Part shown: piece by piece, positions 45,541 through 54,496 of the stretch | Position numbering within the stretch: the first letter of the stretch is position 1 | How the letters are laid out: the number at the start of each line of letters is the position of its first letter | The notes under the pieces: generated by a model | The model's database searches: none | Told to the model about the DNA's origin: nothing | The model's input: the letters and a program-made list of their open reading frames with translations, nothing else | Translations under genes and position numbers: made by a program | Assembly (NCBI GenBank): GCA_016792845.1 | Contig: JAEUKH010000049.1 | Location: forward strand, 1-64,000 | Reading direction: 5' to 3' | Length of the DNA: 64,000 bases | Source of the DNA: Myxococcales bacterium | Lineage (GTDB): Bacteria > Myxococcota_A > Polyangia > Polyangiales > Ga0077539

Positions 45541-46260
45541 ATGAAGAAATCGAACACCCTTCGGTACGTCGCGGGCTTCATGGCGTGGGTTCTGCTCCAG
45601 GGGTGCACCGCCCGGTATCTTCCGGCCCCGGTGGCGCCCCCGCGGCAGGTGGTCGAGACGCCGGTCGAGGTGAGCCCGGGGCCCAACGAGGGCGTGGTGG
45701 TGATCGACGCCGAGGGCGGCCCCGCCCAGGTCGAGTGGGTCACCGAGCGCTCGATGGTCACCGGCAATGGGCGCGCTTTCAACGCCGGGAGCCGCCCCGC
45801 AGTGCCCGTGGGCAATCAGGTGGTGTACGGGCGTCCGTTGTGTGTGACGCCGTGCGCGGTGGCGCTCCCGCGGGGGCCGCGCGAGCTGCGCTTCTCGGGG
45901 CAAGAGCCCGAGTCGAACCGTCAGGGTTTCGGGTGGGTCACCGTGGGCGCAGAGACGACCTATGTGCGGCACGCTCCGGGCTTCCGCGACAGCCGCGAGG
46001 GCAGCTTCCTGGTGGCGCTCTTGATGTCGAGCGTGGGCGCGATGGGCCTCCTCATGGGGGGCGTGCTCGCGGCGGTGGGTGAGACCACCACCGATCGCGG
46101 CGAACCTGTCGATTTTCGCCCCGCGGGCCTTGTCACACTCGGGGTCGGCGGGCTCCTCACGACCGTCGGCATCACCCTCGGCGTCTTGCGTCGCCCGGTG
46201 GTTCAGCCCGGCTCAACGACGACCTGGCGGGCCCAATCTGTCGAGCGCCCTGCGCAGTGA
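45541..46260 (+). CDS. Hypothetical lipoprotein with PEGA-like region and two TM segments
   Basis: Protein of 239 residues from the ATG at 45541: MKKSNTLRYVAGFMAWVLLQGCTARYLPAP, lipobox Cys near 23. The central part (CVTPCAVALPRGPRELRFSG) resembles PEGA repeats, small surface beta domains with 'tPc.v.l..G.h.l.' Two hydrophobic helices follow (about 150-175 and 195-220). It is divergent from the VEDAGQP lipoprotein, and its last 48 bp overlap the convergent thiE gene. Function unknown. Confidence 0.75.
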   Translation: MKKSNTLRYVAGFMAWVLLQGCTARYLPAPVAPPRQVVETPVEVSPGPNEGVVVIDAEGGPAQVEWVTERSMVTGNGRAFNAGSRPAVPVGNQVVYGRPLCVTPCAVALPRGPRELRFSGQEPESNRQGFGWVTVGAETTYVRHAPGFRDSREGSFLVALLMSSVGAMGLLMGGVLAAVGETTTDRGEPVDFRPAGLVTLGVGGLLTTVGITLGVLRRPVVQPGSTTTWRAQSVERPAQ

Positions 46261-46839
46261 GCGCACCGTCTCGGCCGGGTCGGAGCTCGCGAACCAGGCG
46301 CGCCGCACCGCCACGCCGTCGGCCCCCGCCTCGCACGCCGCCCGCGCGGTCTCGGGGCCCTCGATGCCGCCCAACGCGAGGGCGCTCACCGTCGCCGGGC
46401 AGCGGGCCGTCATGGCCGCGAGGCCCGCAGACCCGAGCGCCGGGCCCTTGCCCGCCACAGGGCGAAACGGGCTGATCAGCACCGCGTCGGGCCACTCTGC
46501 GGGGGTCGGCGCGTCGGCGTGAAACGGCGTCGAGAGCGAGACCCGTGGGCCGACCAGAGCCCGGGCGTCGTCGAGGCCGAAGCTCCCGCGCGGCAGGTGA
46601 ACGCCGTCGAGCGAGAGCGCCCGCGCGAGGTCGACCCGGTCGGCGATCACCCAGCGCGTCTCGCGAGGGAGCGTGCCGCGGAGGCCCTCGATCCACGGCA
46701 CGAGGCGACCCTCGGGCGCGCGCTCGGGGTGCCGCACCCACACCGTCACAGGGCCCGCCGCGCAGGCTTGAGCGAGCGACGCGGCGAGCGCTTCGAGGGG
46801 GCCGAGCTCGAGGTCGGCGCAGAGCCAGAGCGGCCTCAA
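46213..46839 (-). CDS. thiE: Thiamine-phosphate synthase-like protein
   Basis: Couples the pyrimidine (HMP-PP) and thiazole (THZ-P) moieties to thiamine phosphate. The 208-residue product has ADRVDLARALSLDGVHLP, STPFHADAPTPAEWPDAVLI then SPFRPVAGKGPALG (the TKKGPALG-like loop), and ALGGIEGPETARAACEAGADGVAV, in TIM-barrel order. It is a diverged member, so substrate contacts should be checked. The TTG at 46839 overlaps the stop of the small upstream gene (TTGA) and gives LRPLWLCADLE as the first strand; a longer frame would run through that gene. Last gene of the thi unit. Confidence 0.82.
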   Translation of the reverse strand: MRPLWLCADLELGPLEALAASLAQACAAGPVTVWVRHPERAPEGRLVPWIEGLRGTLPRETRWVIADRVDLARALSLDGVHLPRGSFGLDDARALVGPRVSLSTPFHADAPTPAEWPDAVLISPFRPVAGKGPALGSAGLAAMTARCPATVSALALGGIEGPETARAACEAGADGVAVRRAWFASSDPAETVRSLRRALDRLGPPGRR

Positions 46840-47099
46840 CGGGGCGGCGCGCAGGGGCCCGCGCCCAAGACGGCCCGGGCCCGTGGCGCGAAGCGGTTGT
46901 TCGGGTGGCGCTCGACCAGGTAGCAGAGCGTGGCGCGCTGGGCGGCGGTGTTGCCCTCGGCCTCGAAGCGCGCGGCGAGCCCCCAGAGCGCCTCGCCCGG
47001 GGTCTCTTCGCGGGCGAGCTCGGGGGGCTGCCGGGCAGGGCACTGGAGCGGCGCCAGGAGGCCAAGAACGAGGGCCGTGCGGCCCAGTGTCGGCAGCAT
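46836..47099 (-). CDS. Small secreted/lipoprotein-like protein between thiG and thiE
   Basis: Protein of 87 residues from the ATG at 47099. A hydrophobic start (TALVLGLLAPLQC) suggests a signal peptide with a possible lipid Cys at 20. The rest is a helical hairpin (ALWGLAARFEAEGNTAAQRATLCYLVERHPNNRFAPRARAVL) that resembles a single TPR-like or outer-membrane assembly-type repeat. It begins 11 bp after the thiG stop and overlaps thiE by 4 bp, so it is translated with the thiamine genes, though its role in that pathway is unclear. Confidence 0.65.
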   Translation of the reverse strand: MLPTLGRTALVLGLLAPLQCPARQPPELAREETPGEALWGLAARFEAEGNTAAQRATLCYLVERHPNNRFAPRARAVLGAGPCAPPR

Positions 47100-47110
47100 C
47101 GCGAGGGGCC

Positions 47111-47917
47111 CTACTCGATGTCGAGGCGCGCCACCGCCCCGGGGGTGCCGATCATGCCGTCGAGGGGCGAGCTCGCGTTGGCGTAGAGCTTCGGCGGCAT
47201 GCGGCCGCTCTTGAACGCGAGGCGGCCCGCTTCGACGCCGAGCTTCATCGCGCGGGCCATGCCCACCGGGTCGCGGGCGAGGGCGATGGCGGTGTTCATC
47301 AGCACGCCGTCGGCGCCGAGCTCCATCGCGACGGCGGCGTCGCTGGCGGTGCCGACCCCCGCGTCGACGATCACGGGCACCGAGATGGTCTCCATCAAGA
47401 TGCGGAGGTTGTAGGGGTTTCTGAGGCCGAGGCCCGAGCCGATGGGGGCCCCGAGGGGCATCACGCAGGGGCAGCCCGCGTCGACGAGCTTGCGGGCTAC
47501 GATGGGGTCGTCGTTGGTGTAGGGCATCACGAAGAAGCCCTCTTTTACGAGCACCCGGGCGGCCTCGATGAGCCCCTCGGTGTCGGGGAAGAGCGTCTTC
47601 GGGTCGCCGATCACTTCGAGCTTCACGAGCTCGGTCTCGGCGGCCTCGCGCCCGAGCCGCGCCGTGCGAATCGCCTCGTCGGCGGTGTAACACCCGGCCG
47701 TGTTGGGCAAGAGCGTCAGGCCCTCCTCGCGGAGCATCCCGAGGAGCGAGCGGCCCCCCGTCTCGGCGAGGTTTACCCGGCGCACGGCCACGGTGACCAG
47801 GTCGGCCCCCGAGGCCTTGATCGCCGCCCGGGTCTCGTCGACGTCTTTGTATTTGCCCGTGCCAACGAAGAGCCGCGACCGAAAGGTGCGACCGCCAATG
47901 TGCAATGCGTCGTCCAT
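47111..47917 (-). CDS. thiG: Thiazole synthase ThiG
   Basis: Forms the thiamine thiazole from DXP, dehydroglycine and ThiS thiocarboxylate in the cytoplasm. The 268-residue protein has [76 protein letters not shown] and [16 protein letters not shown], all characteristic, including the Schiff-base Lys in KLEVIGD. It lies 27 bp behind thiS. Confidence 0.97.
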   Translation of the reverse strand: MDDALHIGGRTFRSRLFVGTGKYKDVDETRAAIKASGADLVTVAVRRVNLAETGGRSLLGMLREEGLTLLPNTAGCYTADEAIRTARLGREAAETELVKLEVIGDPKTLFPDTEGLIEAARVLVKEGFFVMPYTNDDPIVARKLVDAGCPCVMPLGAPIGSGLGLRNPYNLRILMETISVPVIVDAGVGTASDAAVAMELGADGVLMNTAIALARDPVGMARAMKLGVEAGRLAFKSGRMPPKLYANASSPLDGMIGTPGAVARLDIE

Positions 47918-47944
47918 GTAAACCTCAGAGCGCGAGAGGGGCGA

Positions 47945-48157
47945 TCAGCCGCCGCCGACGAGCTGAACCATCTCGAGCACGTCGCCCTCGCAGAGTTCTG
48001 TTTCACTATGCTGCGCGCGCGGAACAAGCCGCTGATTTCGCTCGACCGCGGTGGTGTGCGGCAGGCCGAGCTGGGTCAAGAGGCCGCGAACGGTGGCACC
48101 GTGGGGGGTCGAGACCGGGTCGCCGTTGACGGTGATTGTGAGCGTCGGGGTGGCCAT
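47945..48157 (-). CDS. thiS: Sulfur carrier protein ThiS
   Basis: Small ubiquitin-like sulfur carrier, 70 residues, ending in QLVGGG; the terminal GlyGly is adenylylated and converted to a thiocarboxylate that donates sulfur to ThiG. The beta-grasp pattern (LTITVNGDPV, TVRGLLTQLGL, VERNQRLVPRAQH, LCEGDVLEMVQLVGGG) is clear. It heads thiS-thiG-orf-thiE. No thiamine-pyrophosphate riboswitch motif is visible in the 180 bp upstream (48158-48338). Confidence 0.93.
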   Translation of the reverse strand: MATPTLTITVNGDPVSTPHGATVRGLLTQLGLPHTTAVERNQRLVPRAQHSETELCEGDVLEMVQLVGGG

Positions 48158-48338
48158 CGGGGTGTGGGGCTGCTCCTTCGGGGCGGGCGAACCCTACTCG
48201 CAGGTGACGAAGGCTTGCAACGCGCAGTCTTGTCGTTCGGTTGACAGGGCGCTGGGGTAGGGCCCAAGGTGCTGCGCAGACGTTGGGCCGACACGCGGGT
48301 GTCGACCATGGCCCGCGTCGAAGAAAGGGCATCGCACT

Positions 48339-49319
48339 ATGCAGGGACCGCCAGGTGGAGGTTACCCGCCCGGTGGAGGGTACCCCCCAGGGGGCTATCC
48401 GCCGGCGGGTGGTTACGGCCAGCCGCAACAGGGTTATGGGCAGCCGCAGCAAGGGTACGCGCAGCCGACCCAGCAGGGCTACGCGCAGCCGCAGCAAGGG
48501 TATGGGCAGCCGGGCGGGTTCAACCCCGTTCAGCCTGGCGCTCAGCCCGGCGCGCAGCAGATGCCCCCGGGCGCGGGCGCGACGGTGGCGATGGAGATCC
48601 CGCCGGGGGGCTTCGGCGGCCCGGCTCAGGGCGGCTTCAACCCGACCCCCGCGCAGCAGCCCGCGCAGCCGCAGTACGGCGGCTTCGGTGCGGCTCCGGC
48701 GCAGGGCCAGGGTGGTTTCGGTGCGGCTCCGGCGCAGGGCCAGGGTGGCTTCAACCCGGTTCAGCCGCCGCAGCAGCAAGCTCAGGGTTTTGGCGCGGCA
48801 CCGCCCGCAGGTGGGTACGGTCAGCCGGGTCAATATGGTGCGCCGCAGCAGCAGGGCTTCGGCGCCGCGCCGCCGCAAGGCGGATATGGTTCACAGCAAG
48901 GGGGATATGGCATGCAACCGTACGGTCAGCAGGGTGGCGGTTTTCAGCCGCCGGGTGGGGCTCCGCAAGGGGAGTATCAGTTCAATCCGCAGGGTAAGAC
49001 ACAGACCGCGGGGATCGAATACGGTCTCGCCGCGCTGATCGGGTACGTCTTCCCGTTGCTCGCGCTCATCGTGATCGTGACCGAGCCGAAGGAGCCCGCG
49101 CGCTCATGGATCCGCTTCCACGCGTGGCAAGCGTTCATGTTCTCGCTGGTGGTGTCGATCTTGACCCAGGTCGTGGCGCGCATCCCTGTCGTCGGGATGC
49201 TCGCGGGCCTTCTTTGGCTCGGCTGGCTCGTCGGCGCGATTCTCATCGGCCTCAAGGCCAAAGACGGTCAGACCAAGGAGCTCCCGGGCATCGGCGGCTT
49301 CGTCAAGAAGTGGGTGTGA
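48339..49319 (+). CDS. Gln/Gly/Tyr/Pro-rich protein with C-terminal DUF4870-like membrane domain
   Basis: Protein of 326 residues. Residues 1-215 are low complexity, built from repeats such as GGYPPGG, GYGQPQQ, GFGAAPAQGQG and GFNPVQP, like prion-like or condensate-forming tails. The last 105 residues (IEYGLAALIGYVFPLLALIV, ARSWIRFHAWQAFMFSLVVS, PVVGMLAGLLWLGWLVGAIL, IGLKAKDG) form a three- or four-helix membrane domain of the DUF4870/Tic20-like kind. The N-terminal tail should face the cytoplasm. Divergent from thiS. Function unknown. Confidence 0.85.
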   Translation: MQGPPGGGYPPGGGYPPGGYPPAGGYGQPQQGYGQPQQGYAQPTQQGYAQPQQGYGQPGGFNPVQPGAQPGAQQMPPGAGATVAMEIPPGGFGGPAQGGFNPTPAQQPAQPQYGGFGAAPAQGQGGFGAAPAQGQGGFNPVQPPQQQAQGFGAAPPAGGYGQPGQYGAPQQQGFGAAPPQGGYGSQQGGYGMQPYGQQGGGFQPPGGAPQGEYQFNPQGKTQTAGIEYGLAALIGYVFPLLALIVIVTEPKEPARSWIRFHAWQAFMFSLVVSILTQVVARIPVVGMLAGLLWLGWLVGAILIGLKAKDGQTKELPGIGGFVKKWV

Positions 49320-49403
49320 TCGCCCGCTGACGCTTCACCTCGAAGGGTCAACAGCGACGGCGGTCTCGCGCGAGCGGGGTCGCTGTTTCTGTTTGGGGCG
49401 CAC

Positions 49404-51089
49404 TCACCACCCGGGGCGTCGCGCGAGCTGCACCGCGGGGCCGCCGTTTCGGGTGTCGCTCCAGGCCGCGAAGAGCGTGCCGTCGGCGCCGATCGCGAGG
49501 GCCGCGTGGGTGCCGTGCCAGCGGGTCGGGTCTGCGCCGGTGCTCAGCCGAAAGGGGCGCGACGAGAGCCGCTCGGGCTCGCCGCAAGGGCTGGCAGGCG
49601 CGAGCCCGCAGGCGCCGAGCCAGGCCGCACCGACGCCGCTGCGGTTGTCGAGCCAGAGCGCCGCGAGGCGGTCGCCGCGGGCGCTGAGGGCGAGGGCGGG
49701 CCAGCCGTGGGTGGCGCAGCCTTCGGAGCCGCGGGTGACCGCGCGGAGGGCCCACGCCGTGGGCGCAGAGAGGCTCCGGGTGCCGAGCCTGAGGGCCCAG
49801 CGCCCGTCGTCGAGGCCTTCGACCCACAGGGCGTGCAGCCGCCCCGCAGAGAACGCGAGCGCGGGCCGGTGACCCACCACGCCGGGGCCCGGCGGGGCCA
49901 CCGACTCGGGGGCTCCGAAGTGGTCTCCGCGGTCGTTCGAGAGGGCCACGCGGAGGGTGTTCTGGCTGTCGCCGAGGGCCGCCCGGGGGTTGTCGCGTCG
50001 CTGGTCGATCCACGCGACGGCGACGTGCCCGAACGCGTCTGAGGCGACCGAGACGAGGGTCGGGGTGAGGGTGTTGTCGCCCGGCGCGGGGCGCACACCC
50101 GCGAGGGCGACGGGGGCCGAGAAGCGCGCGCCGCGGTCGTCGCTCGACTGCACGGTCACCCACGCGTCGCGTCGGGTCGAGCGTGTGAGATACGCCACCA
50201 TCACCCGTTCGGTGGTGCCTTCGACGAGGGTCACGACGGGCGGGTCGCAGCCCCCCGCGCAGCGGCCCTCGGGGGCGACCGAGCGGGCCTCGGTGAAGTG
50301 CGCGCCGCGGTCATCGCTCACCGCGAAGCGCAGGCCCGGAGAGGGCCGGTCGAGGGTGAGCCCGAGCCACGCCGCGAAGAGCGCGCCGTCGCGAAAATAG
50401 ACGAAGCTCGGGTCGACGACGTTGTTGAACTCGAAGTCTGTGAGCGGCGCGAGGTGCCGCCAGCCCGTGCCGTCGTGGCGGCTCAGGCCGCCGAAGAAAT
50501 CGCCGCGCGGGCTGCGGGCGAGGTAGGCCACGAGGGCCGATCGGTCGCCCGGGTGGAGCCTCACCTGCGGGTTCGCTTCGGTGTCAGCGTCGTCGCGGTC
50601 GGCCGACACCGCCTCGTCGCCTACGCCCGCGTCGCGCCCGGCCTCGGGGGCGCAGGCGAGGCCGTCGCGGGTGCCGAGCGGCTCGGGGTTGGCGATGCAC
50701 GCGGGCGGCAACCCGAAGGCCGGAGGCGCGCAGACGTAGCCCTCGTCGGTGCGACACGCGGCGTCGTCGTCGCAGCGCAAGAGGCAGTACCGAACGCTGC
50801 CCTCGGAGACGCAGAGGCCGTCGTCGGGGCAGGGGGCGGTGAGGCACGATTGGGTGCAGTATCCGCCGCGAAACCCGCGCCCCGCGGTGAAGCACTGTTG
50901 CCCGCCGCGGCAGCCCGCTTTGACCTCTCGGAGGTCGCGCTCGTCGCTGCATCGGCGCCCGAGCCCCGAGGGCCCGCGGGGGCCGTCGACCGCGGCGTCG
51001 CGACCGGCGTCGTGCGAGGCATCCTCGGGCGCGAAGCCGCCGTCGCGGCAACCGATGAGGGCGCAGAGCGCCAGCGCGGGGCCTCTCAT
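49404..51089 (-). CDS. BNR/sialidase-like propeller lipoprotein
   Basis: Lipoprotein of 561 residues from the ATG at 51089 (MRGPALALCALIGCRDGG, lipid Cys near 14), overlapping the stop of the IgGFc-type gene (ATGA). A Cys-rich segment (about 45-135: CRGGQQCFTAG, CTQSCLTAPCPDDGLC, CLLRCDDDAAC) precedes a six-bladed-propeller-like region with Asp-box-type turns (SDDRGAHFTEARSVAPEG, SSDDRGARFSAPVALAG, SNDRGDHFGAPESVAPPG). Asp boxes are typical of sialidase/BNR repeats, but the catalytic Arg triad is not evident, so binding is more likely than hydrolysis. Confidence 0.8.
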   Translation of the reverse strand: MRGPALALCALIGCRDGGFAPEDASHDAGRDAAVDGPRGPSGLGRRCSDERDLREVKAGCRGGQQCFTAGRGFRGGYCTQSCLTAPCPDDGLCVSEGSVRYCLLRCDDDAACRTDEGYVCAPPAFGLPPACIANPEPLGTRDGLACAPEAGRDAGVGDEAVSADRDDADTEANPQVRLHPGDRSALVAYLARSPRGDFFGGLSRHDGTGWRHLAPLTDFEFNNVVDPSFVYFRDGALFAAWLGLTLDRPSPGLRFAVSDDRGAHFTEARSVAPEGRCAGGCDPPVVTLVEGTTERVMVAYLTRSTRRDAWVTVQSSDDRGARFSAPVALAGVRPAPGDNTLTPTLVSVASDAFGHVAVAWIDQRRDNPRAALGDSQNTLRVALSNDRGDHFGAPESVAPPGPGVVGHRPALAFSAGRLHALWVEGLDDGRWALRLGTRSLSAPTAWALRAVTRGSEGCATHGWPALALSARGDRLAALWLDNRSGVGAAWLGACGLAPASPCGEPERLSSRPFRLSTGADPTRWHGTHAALAIGADGTLFAAWSDTRNGGPAVQLARRPGW

Positions 51090-52726
51090 TCTGGGGAGCC
51101 TCCGAGGTTCAGGTCGCCCTCGCCCGAGACGCCGTAGCCGACGTAGCGCCCGAGGGCGTCGAGCCGGAGGCCCATCCGGTGGGGGCCGCGGATCTCGTGA
51201 AAGCCCTGTGATAACGGGATGTTCCAGACTGAGAGGTCGCCGAGCGTGGCGGCTGGCGCGAGGGCGAACGGGCGGTCGTCGACGACGGGCGGCGAGGTTC
51301 CGATCACCGTGGCCCAGGCCGTGCGCGTCGCCTCGGGCACGGTCACCACGTACTGCCTTCGCCACTGCGCGCGGGGTGTTTCGATCACCATCCACGGGTC
51401 GCCGAGCTCGCCGAGGGGCGCCGCGCCAGACGCGGGCCACCACGCGCTCCCCGCGCGAAAGCTCGCGACCATTACGGGCGACTGAGAGCGCAGCACGAAG
51501 GGCGCGCGGAAGCTCATCTCGAAGGGCTCGTGCGCCGCGATCCGCTGTGCGGGGTTAGAGCCCGCGGGCTCGAACGAGAGCGTCGTGTCTGCGTCTGCGA
51601 TCACCCGGAGGTACGTCGGCGGGCCCTCGGCGGGCGCGCCCGATGCGCCCGATGCGAGCGGCACCGCGCGGGCCACGACGTGCTCGGTGCCCCACGCCGC
51701 GACGGGCGGGAGCTGCTCTTCCACATGGTCGCACGCGTACCGATCGAAGGGCACCTGGGCGCACGCGTGGCCCGCGAAGACGGCCACCGGGCGGTCGCTC
51801 TCGATCACCGTGCCCGACAGGTCTTCGCTCCGCAGCGGAACACAGAACCGCCCCCCGCTCTGCCGCACCTCGACCTCGCGCGCGCAGCCCTCGGATTGCG
51901 ACGAAACGAGCGACAGAATCTCAAAGGGCCCGAGGCTCCGCACCGCACGCGGCGACGGCCCGCGCAGCGCCGCGGTGCTCTCGCCCGAGCCGCTGAGCCG
52001 CACCGTCGCGCCGCCCCCGAGCGCCACGATGGTGACCGCGCCGGCGGCCACGCGCCACGCCGTCTCGCCCGCGCTCAGAACGCGCTGGGTCGGCAGCGTC
52101 AAGGCAACGTACCGCGTGCCCAGCTGATGCACCGGCACGAGCCGCGAGGCCTCGGCGCTGCCCGCGAGGCACGCCTCGGGGAGCCGCCCCGCGCAGGCCT
52201 CGTCGGGGCGCTCGGCCCGCCACGGTGACAGCTGCCAGGCCGACACCGGGGCGCTCGCGGTGAGCCTGACCACGCCGTCGGCGGCCTGAACGTCGGCGGG
52301 CGGCGCGGGGTCGTACACCCGCGCGGCGGGCTCGAACCATCGACGCGCGAGGGTGCTCACCCGCCGCGGCGCGAGGGTCTCGGTGACCGTCTCGCCGAGG
52401 CCCTCGACGGTGACCGTCACGGGGTCATCCCAGGGGTTGGCGACGGCCACGGCGAAGTGAAAATCGTCGGGCCGCTGACCGTCGACCATCTGACCGAGGC
52501 CGTGATGCAAGAGCGAGGTCGCCACGAAGGCGCAGCCCCGGCCCTCACCCCGCGACGCGGCCTCGTCACAGGCCCTCGGCCCGGGGTGCTGGGCAATGTG
52601 GACACTGTACACATCTTCGCCCAGGTCTGACGGTGTGACCGCCGCGTCGCGGGGGCTCTGGAGCCGCGGCGCGTCGCTGCAGCCGACGAGCGCGCCGAGG
52701 GCGAGGCACCCGAGGCAGGGCCTCAC
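51086..52726 (-). CDS. IgGFc-binding-protein N-terminal domain lipoprotein
   Basis: Surface lipoprotein of 546 residues (MRPCLGCLALGALVGCSDAP, lipid Cys near 16). The body has the conserved pattern of the bacterial IgGFc-binding-type domain: FHFAVAVANPWDDPVTVTVEG, TVIESDRPVAVFAGHACAQV and ..CDHVEEQLPPVAAWGTEHVV. Such proteins are frequent in myxobacteria and are thought to mediate adhesion; actual antibody binding should not be assumed. It overlaps both neighbours by 4 bp (ATGA), forming one operon with the permease-like gene upstream and the BNR lipoprotein downstream. Confidence 0.88.
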   Translation of the reverse strand: MRPCLGCLALGALVGCSDAPRLQSPRDAAVTPSDLGEDVYSVHIAQHPGPRACDEAASRGEGRGCAFVATSLLHHGLGQMVDGQRPDDFHFAVAVANPWDDPVTVTVEGLGETVTETLAPRRVSTLARRWFEPAARVYDPAPPADVQAADGVVRLTASAPVSAWQLSPWRAERPDEACAGRLPEACLAGSAEASRLVPVHQLGTRYVALTLPTQRVLSAGETAWRVAAGAVTIVALGGGATVRLSGSGESTAALRGPSPRAVRSLGPFEILSLVSSQSEGCAREVEVRQSGGRFCVPLRSEDLSGTVIESDRPVAVFAGHACAQVPFDRYACDHVEEQLPPVAAWGTEHVVARAVPLASGASGAPAEGPPTYLRVIADADTTLSFEPAGSNPAQRIAAHEPFEMSFRAPFVLRSQSPVMVASFRAGSAWWPASGAAPLGELGDPWMVIETPRAQWRRQYVVTVPEATRTAWATVIGTSPPVVDDRPFALAPAATLGDLSVWNIPLSQGFHEIRGPHRMGLRLDALGRYVGYGVSGEGDLNLGGSPE

Positions 52727-54342
52727 GGCGGCGCCTCATGCGGGGTGACTGCGGTCTCGGGGGCGCGCGCTGCGACGGCCTCGGGGGCGGTCTCGGGCTC
52801 GCCCTCGGGCCGCGCACCGAGCACGAGGAAGAGCGTGCCTGCGGCCCAGCGTCGGCCGAAGAGCAGGGGCACGACGGTGAGCGAGGCCACCAGCGTCCAC
52901 GGGCCGTCGAAGCGGGCGAGGCTCTGGATGGTGAGCGCGCCCATGCCCTCGACCCCGAGCAACCACTCGACCACCAGCGAGCCGAGGAGCACTACCGGCC
53001 CGGCGAAGCCCAAGGGCACGAGCACCGACGCGAGACCGATGCGCAGCCCGTGAACCAAACGCTGACGGAGCGTCGGCGTCGACGCCTGGAGCGCCCACCG
53101 TTCGGCGTCGACCCGCACGACGTGAAGGGCGGCCGAGGCTCGGGGGCGCTGCATCCAGATGCCCGCGACGGCGCCCACGACGCCTGCCCCGAGCACCATC
53201 CGCACGACGTGCCCGGGGCGGAGAAGCTCCGCCAGGAGCGAGGGCTCTGCGAGGGCGCGGGCGCAGGCGCGGGCGAGGGCGCTCCACGCGATCACGAAGG
53301 CCGCCGAGCCGGGCACCAGCGCGCCCACGAAGTCGGTCACCTTCTGCGCGCGGGGGCGACGTCGCAGCGCCGCGTTGCCGCCGAATCCGAGCACGAAGGC
53401 CGTCGCGAGGAGGCCCCCGAGGCCCGAGGCGAGGGCGCTCGCGGGGAGCCGCCGCGCGGCCTCACGACCGACGAGGGTGCCCGTGACCGCCGAGCGACCG
53501 AACTGCCCCGAGAGGGCGCGCAGGAGCCAGCGGCCGTAGCGGGTCTCGAAGACCCGGGCGAGGCTGCGATTCCACGGTGAGAGGGTGTCGTACTCGAGGT
53601 GCTCGATCGACCACCAGGCGAGAAAAGCGCGGGTCGCCTCGGGCGCGTCGTCGCGGTCGTGCGGCGCGAGGGTGTGCCCCGAGAGGGTCTCTGCGAGGGC
53701 CAAGAGCCGGGTGACCCCCGCGGCGCTGGCGTTCGGGTCGCCGAGGCTCCGTTCGAGGGCGCTGGCCAGCGCGGGGAGCGCGAAGGCCCCGATGCGGGTG
53801 AGCCGCTCGTGGGCGTTGGGGCTGTCGTGTTCGAGCAGCCGGTCGGCCTGACGTTGGGCGTAGCCCGAGCGAAAATCGAGACCGTGGGCTTCGATGAAAT
53901 GGCTCCACCAGCGGCGCGCGGCCTCGGGCTCGCGGGGCGCCGATTCGCCGCCGGTGAGCCGCGGGGCCGTGTCGGCGAGGAGGCCGTAGACCACGCGTTG
54001 GACCGCCGCCGGGCTCGCGGGGGTGTGCGCGAGCAGGGTGGGCAACGCGGCGCTGCCACGGTGCACGAGGCGCCCACGCGCGCCAGGGTCGGCGGGGTCG
54101 CGCGCGAGGGCCGCGAGGTCGTCGTCGGTGCGGAGCGCGGCGTCGCGGGGCTTCGCTTCATAGAACCGCGGGAGCGCCTCACCGCGCAGCACCGCGGGGG
54201 CCATGGCGAGGCGCGGCGCGTGGCGGGCGGCGTCGGTCCAGTCGGGGTCGGCGAGGCTGTCAAAGAGGGCGAACACGAGCACGCTAGAGGCGAAGAGCCC
54301 GAGCACGATGAGACCCGATTCGCGAAGAAGCACCCGTACCAT
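52723..54342 (-). CDS. OppB/DppB-like ABC transporter permease with large insertion
   Basis: Membrane protein of 539 residues. The N-terminal helix (VLLRESGLIVLGLFASSVLVFALF) and the C-terminal half (about 300-510) match binding-protein-dependent permeases. The half after a 200-250-residue soluble insertion has RLVHGLRIGLASVLVPLGFA, VLLGSLVVEWLLGVEGMGALTIQSL, the position of the ATPase-contact loop. The insertion (about 60-290) is helical and polar. The tail is Pro/Ala/Glu-rich. No ATPase, partner permease or substrate-binding gene is nearby, so it may act in a complex encoded elsewhere or have lost transport. Start ATG at 54342; divergent from the VWA gene. Confidence 0.75.
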   Translation of the reverse strand: MVRVLLRESGLIVLGLFASSVLVFALFDSLADPDWTDAARHAPRLAMAPAVLRGEALPRFYEAKPRDAALRTDDDLAALARDPADPGARGRLVHRGSAALPTLLAHTPASPAAVQRVVYGLLADTAPRLTGGESAPREPEAARRWWSHFIEAHGLDFRSGYAQRQADRLLEHDSPNAHERLTRIGAFALPALASALERSLGDPNASAAGVTRLLALAETLSGHTLAPHDRDDAPEATRAFLAWWSIEHLEYDTLSPWNRSLARVFETRYGRWLLRALSGQFGRSAVTGTLVGREAARRLPASALASGLGGLLATAFVLGFGGNAALRRRPRAQKVTDFVGALVPGSAAFVIAWSALARACARALAEPSLLAELLRPGHVVRMVLGAGVVGAVAGIWMQRPRASAALHVVRVDAERWALQASTPTLRQRLVHGLRIGLASVLVPLGFAGPVVLLGSLVVEWLLGVEGMGALTIQSLARFDGPWTLVASLTVVPLLFGRRWAAGTLFLVLGARPEGEPETAPEAVAARAPETAVTPHEAPP

Positions 54343-54496
54343 GCGCGCTGTTCAGAGTGAGCGTGAGGGGGGTGACGCGCCGGCCGCGCGGCCCTCATCG
54401 CCGCGCAGAGCTTCGTCGATCTCGGCGCGAACATCGACCCCCAATGCGCGGCCCGCGCGAACTCTCGCGAGAGGGTGCTACGGTCGCGGGGTGGTG

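Noticed and set aside
48158-48338. TPP riboswitch upstream of thiS
   Set aside because: No CTGAGA-type or other conserved thi-box element is visible on the minus strand.
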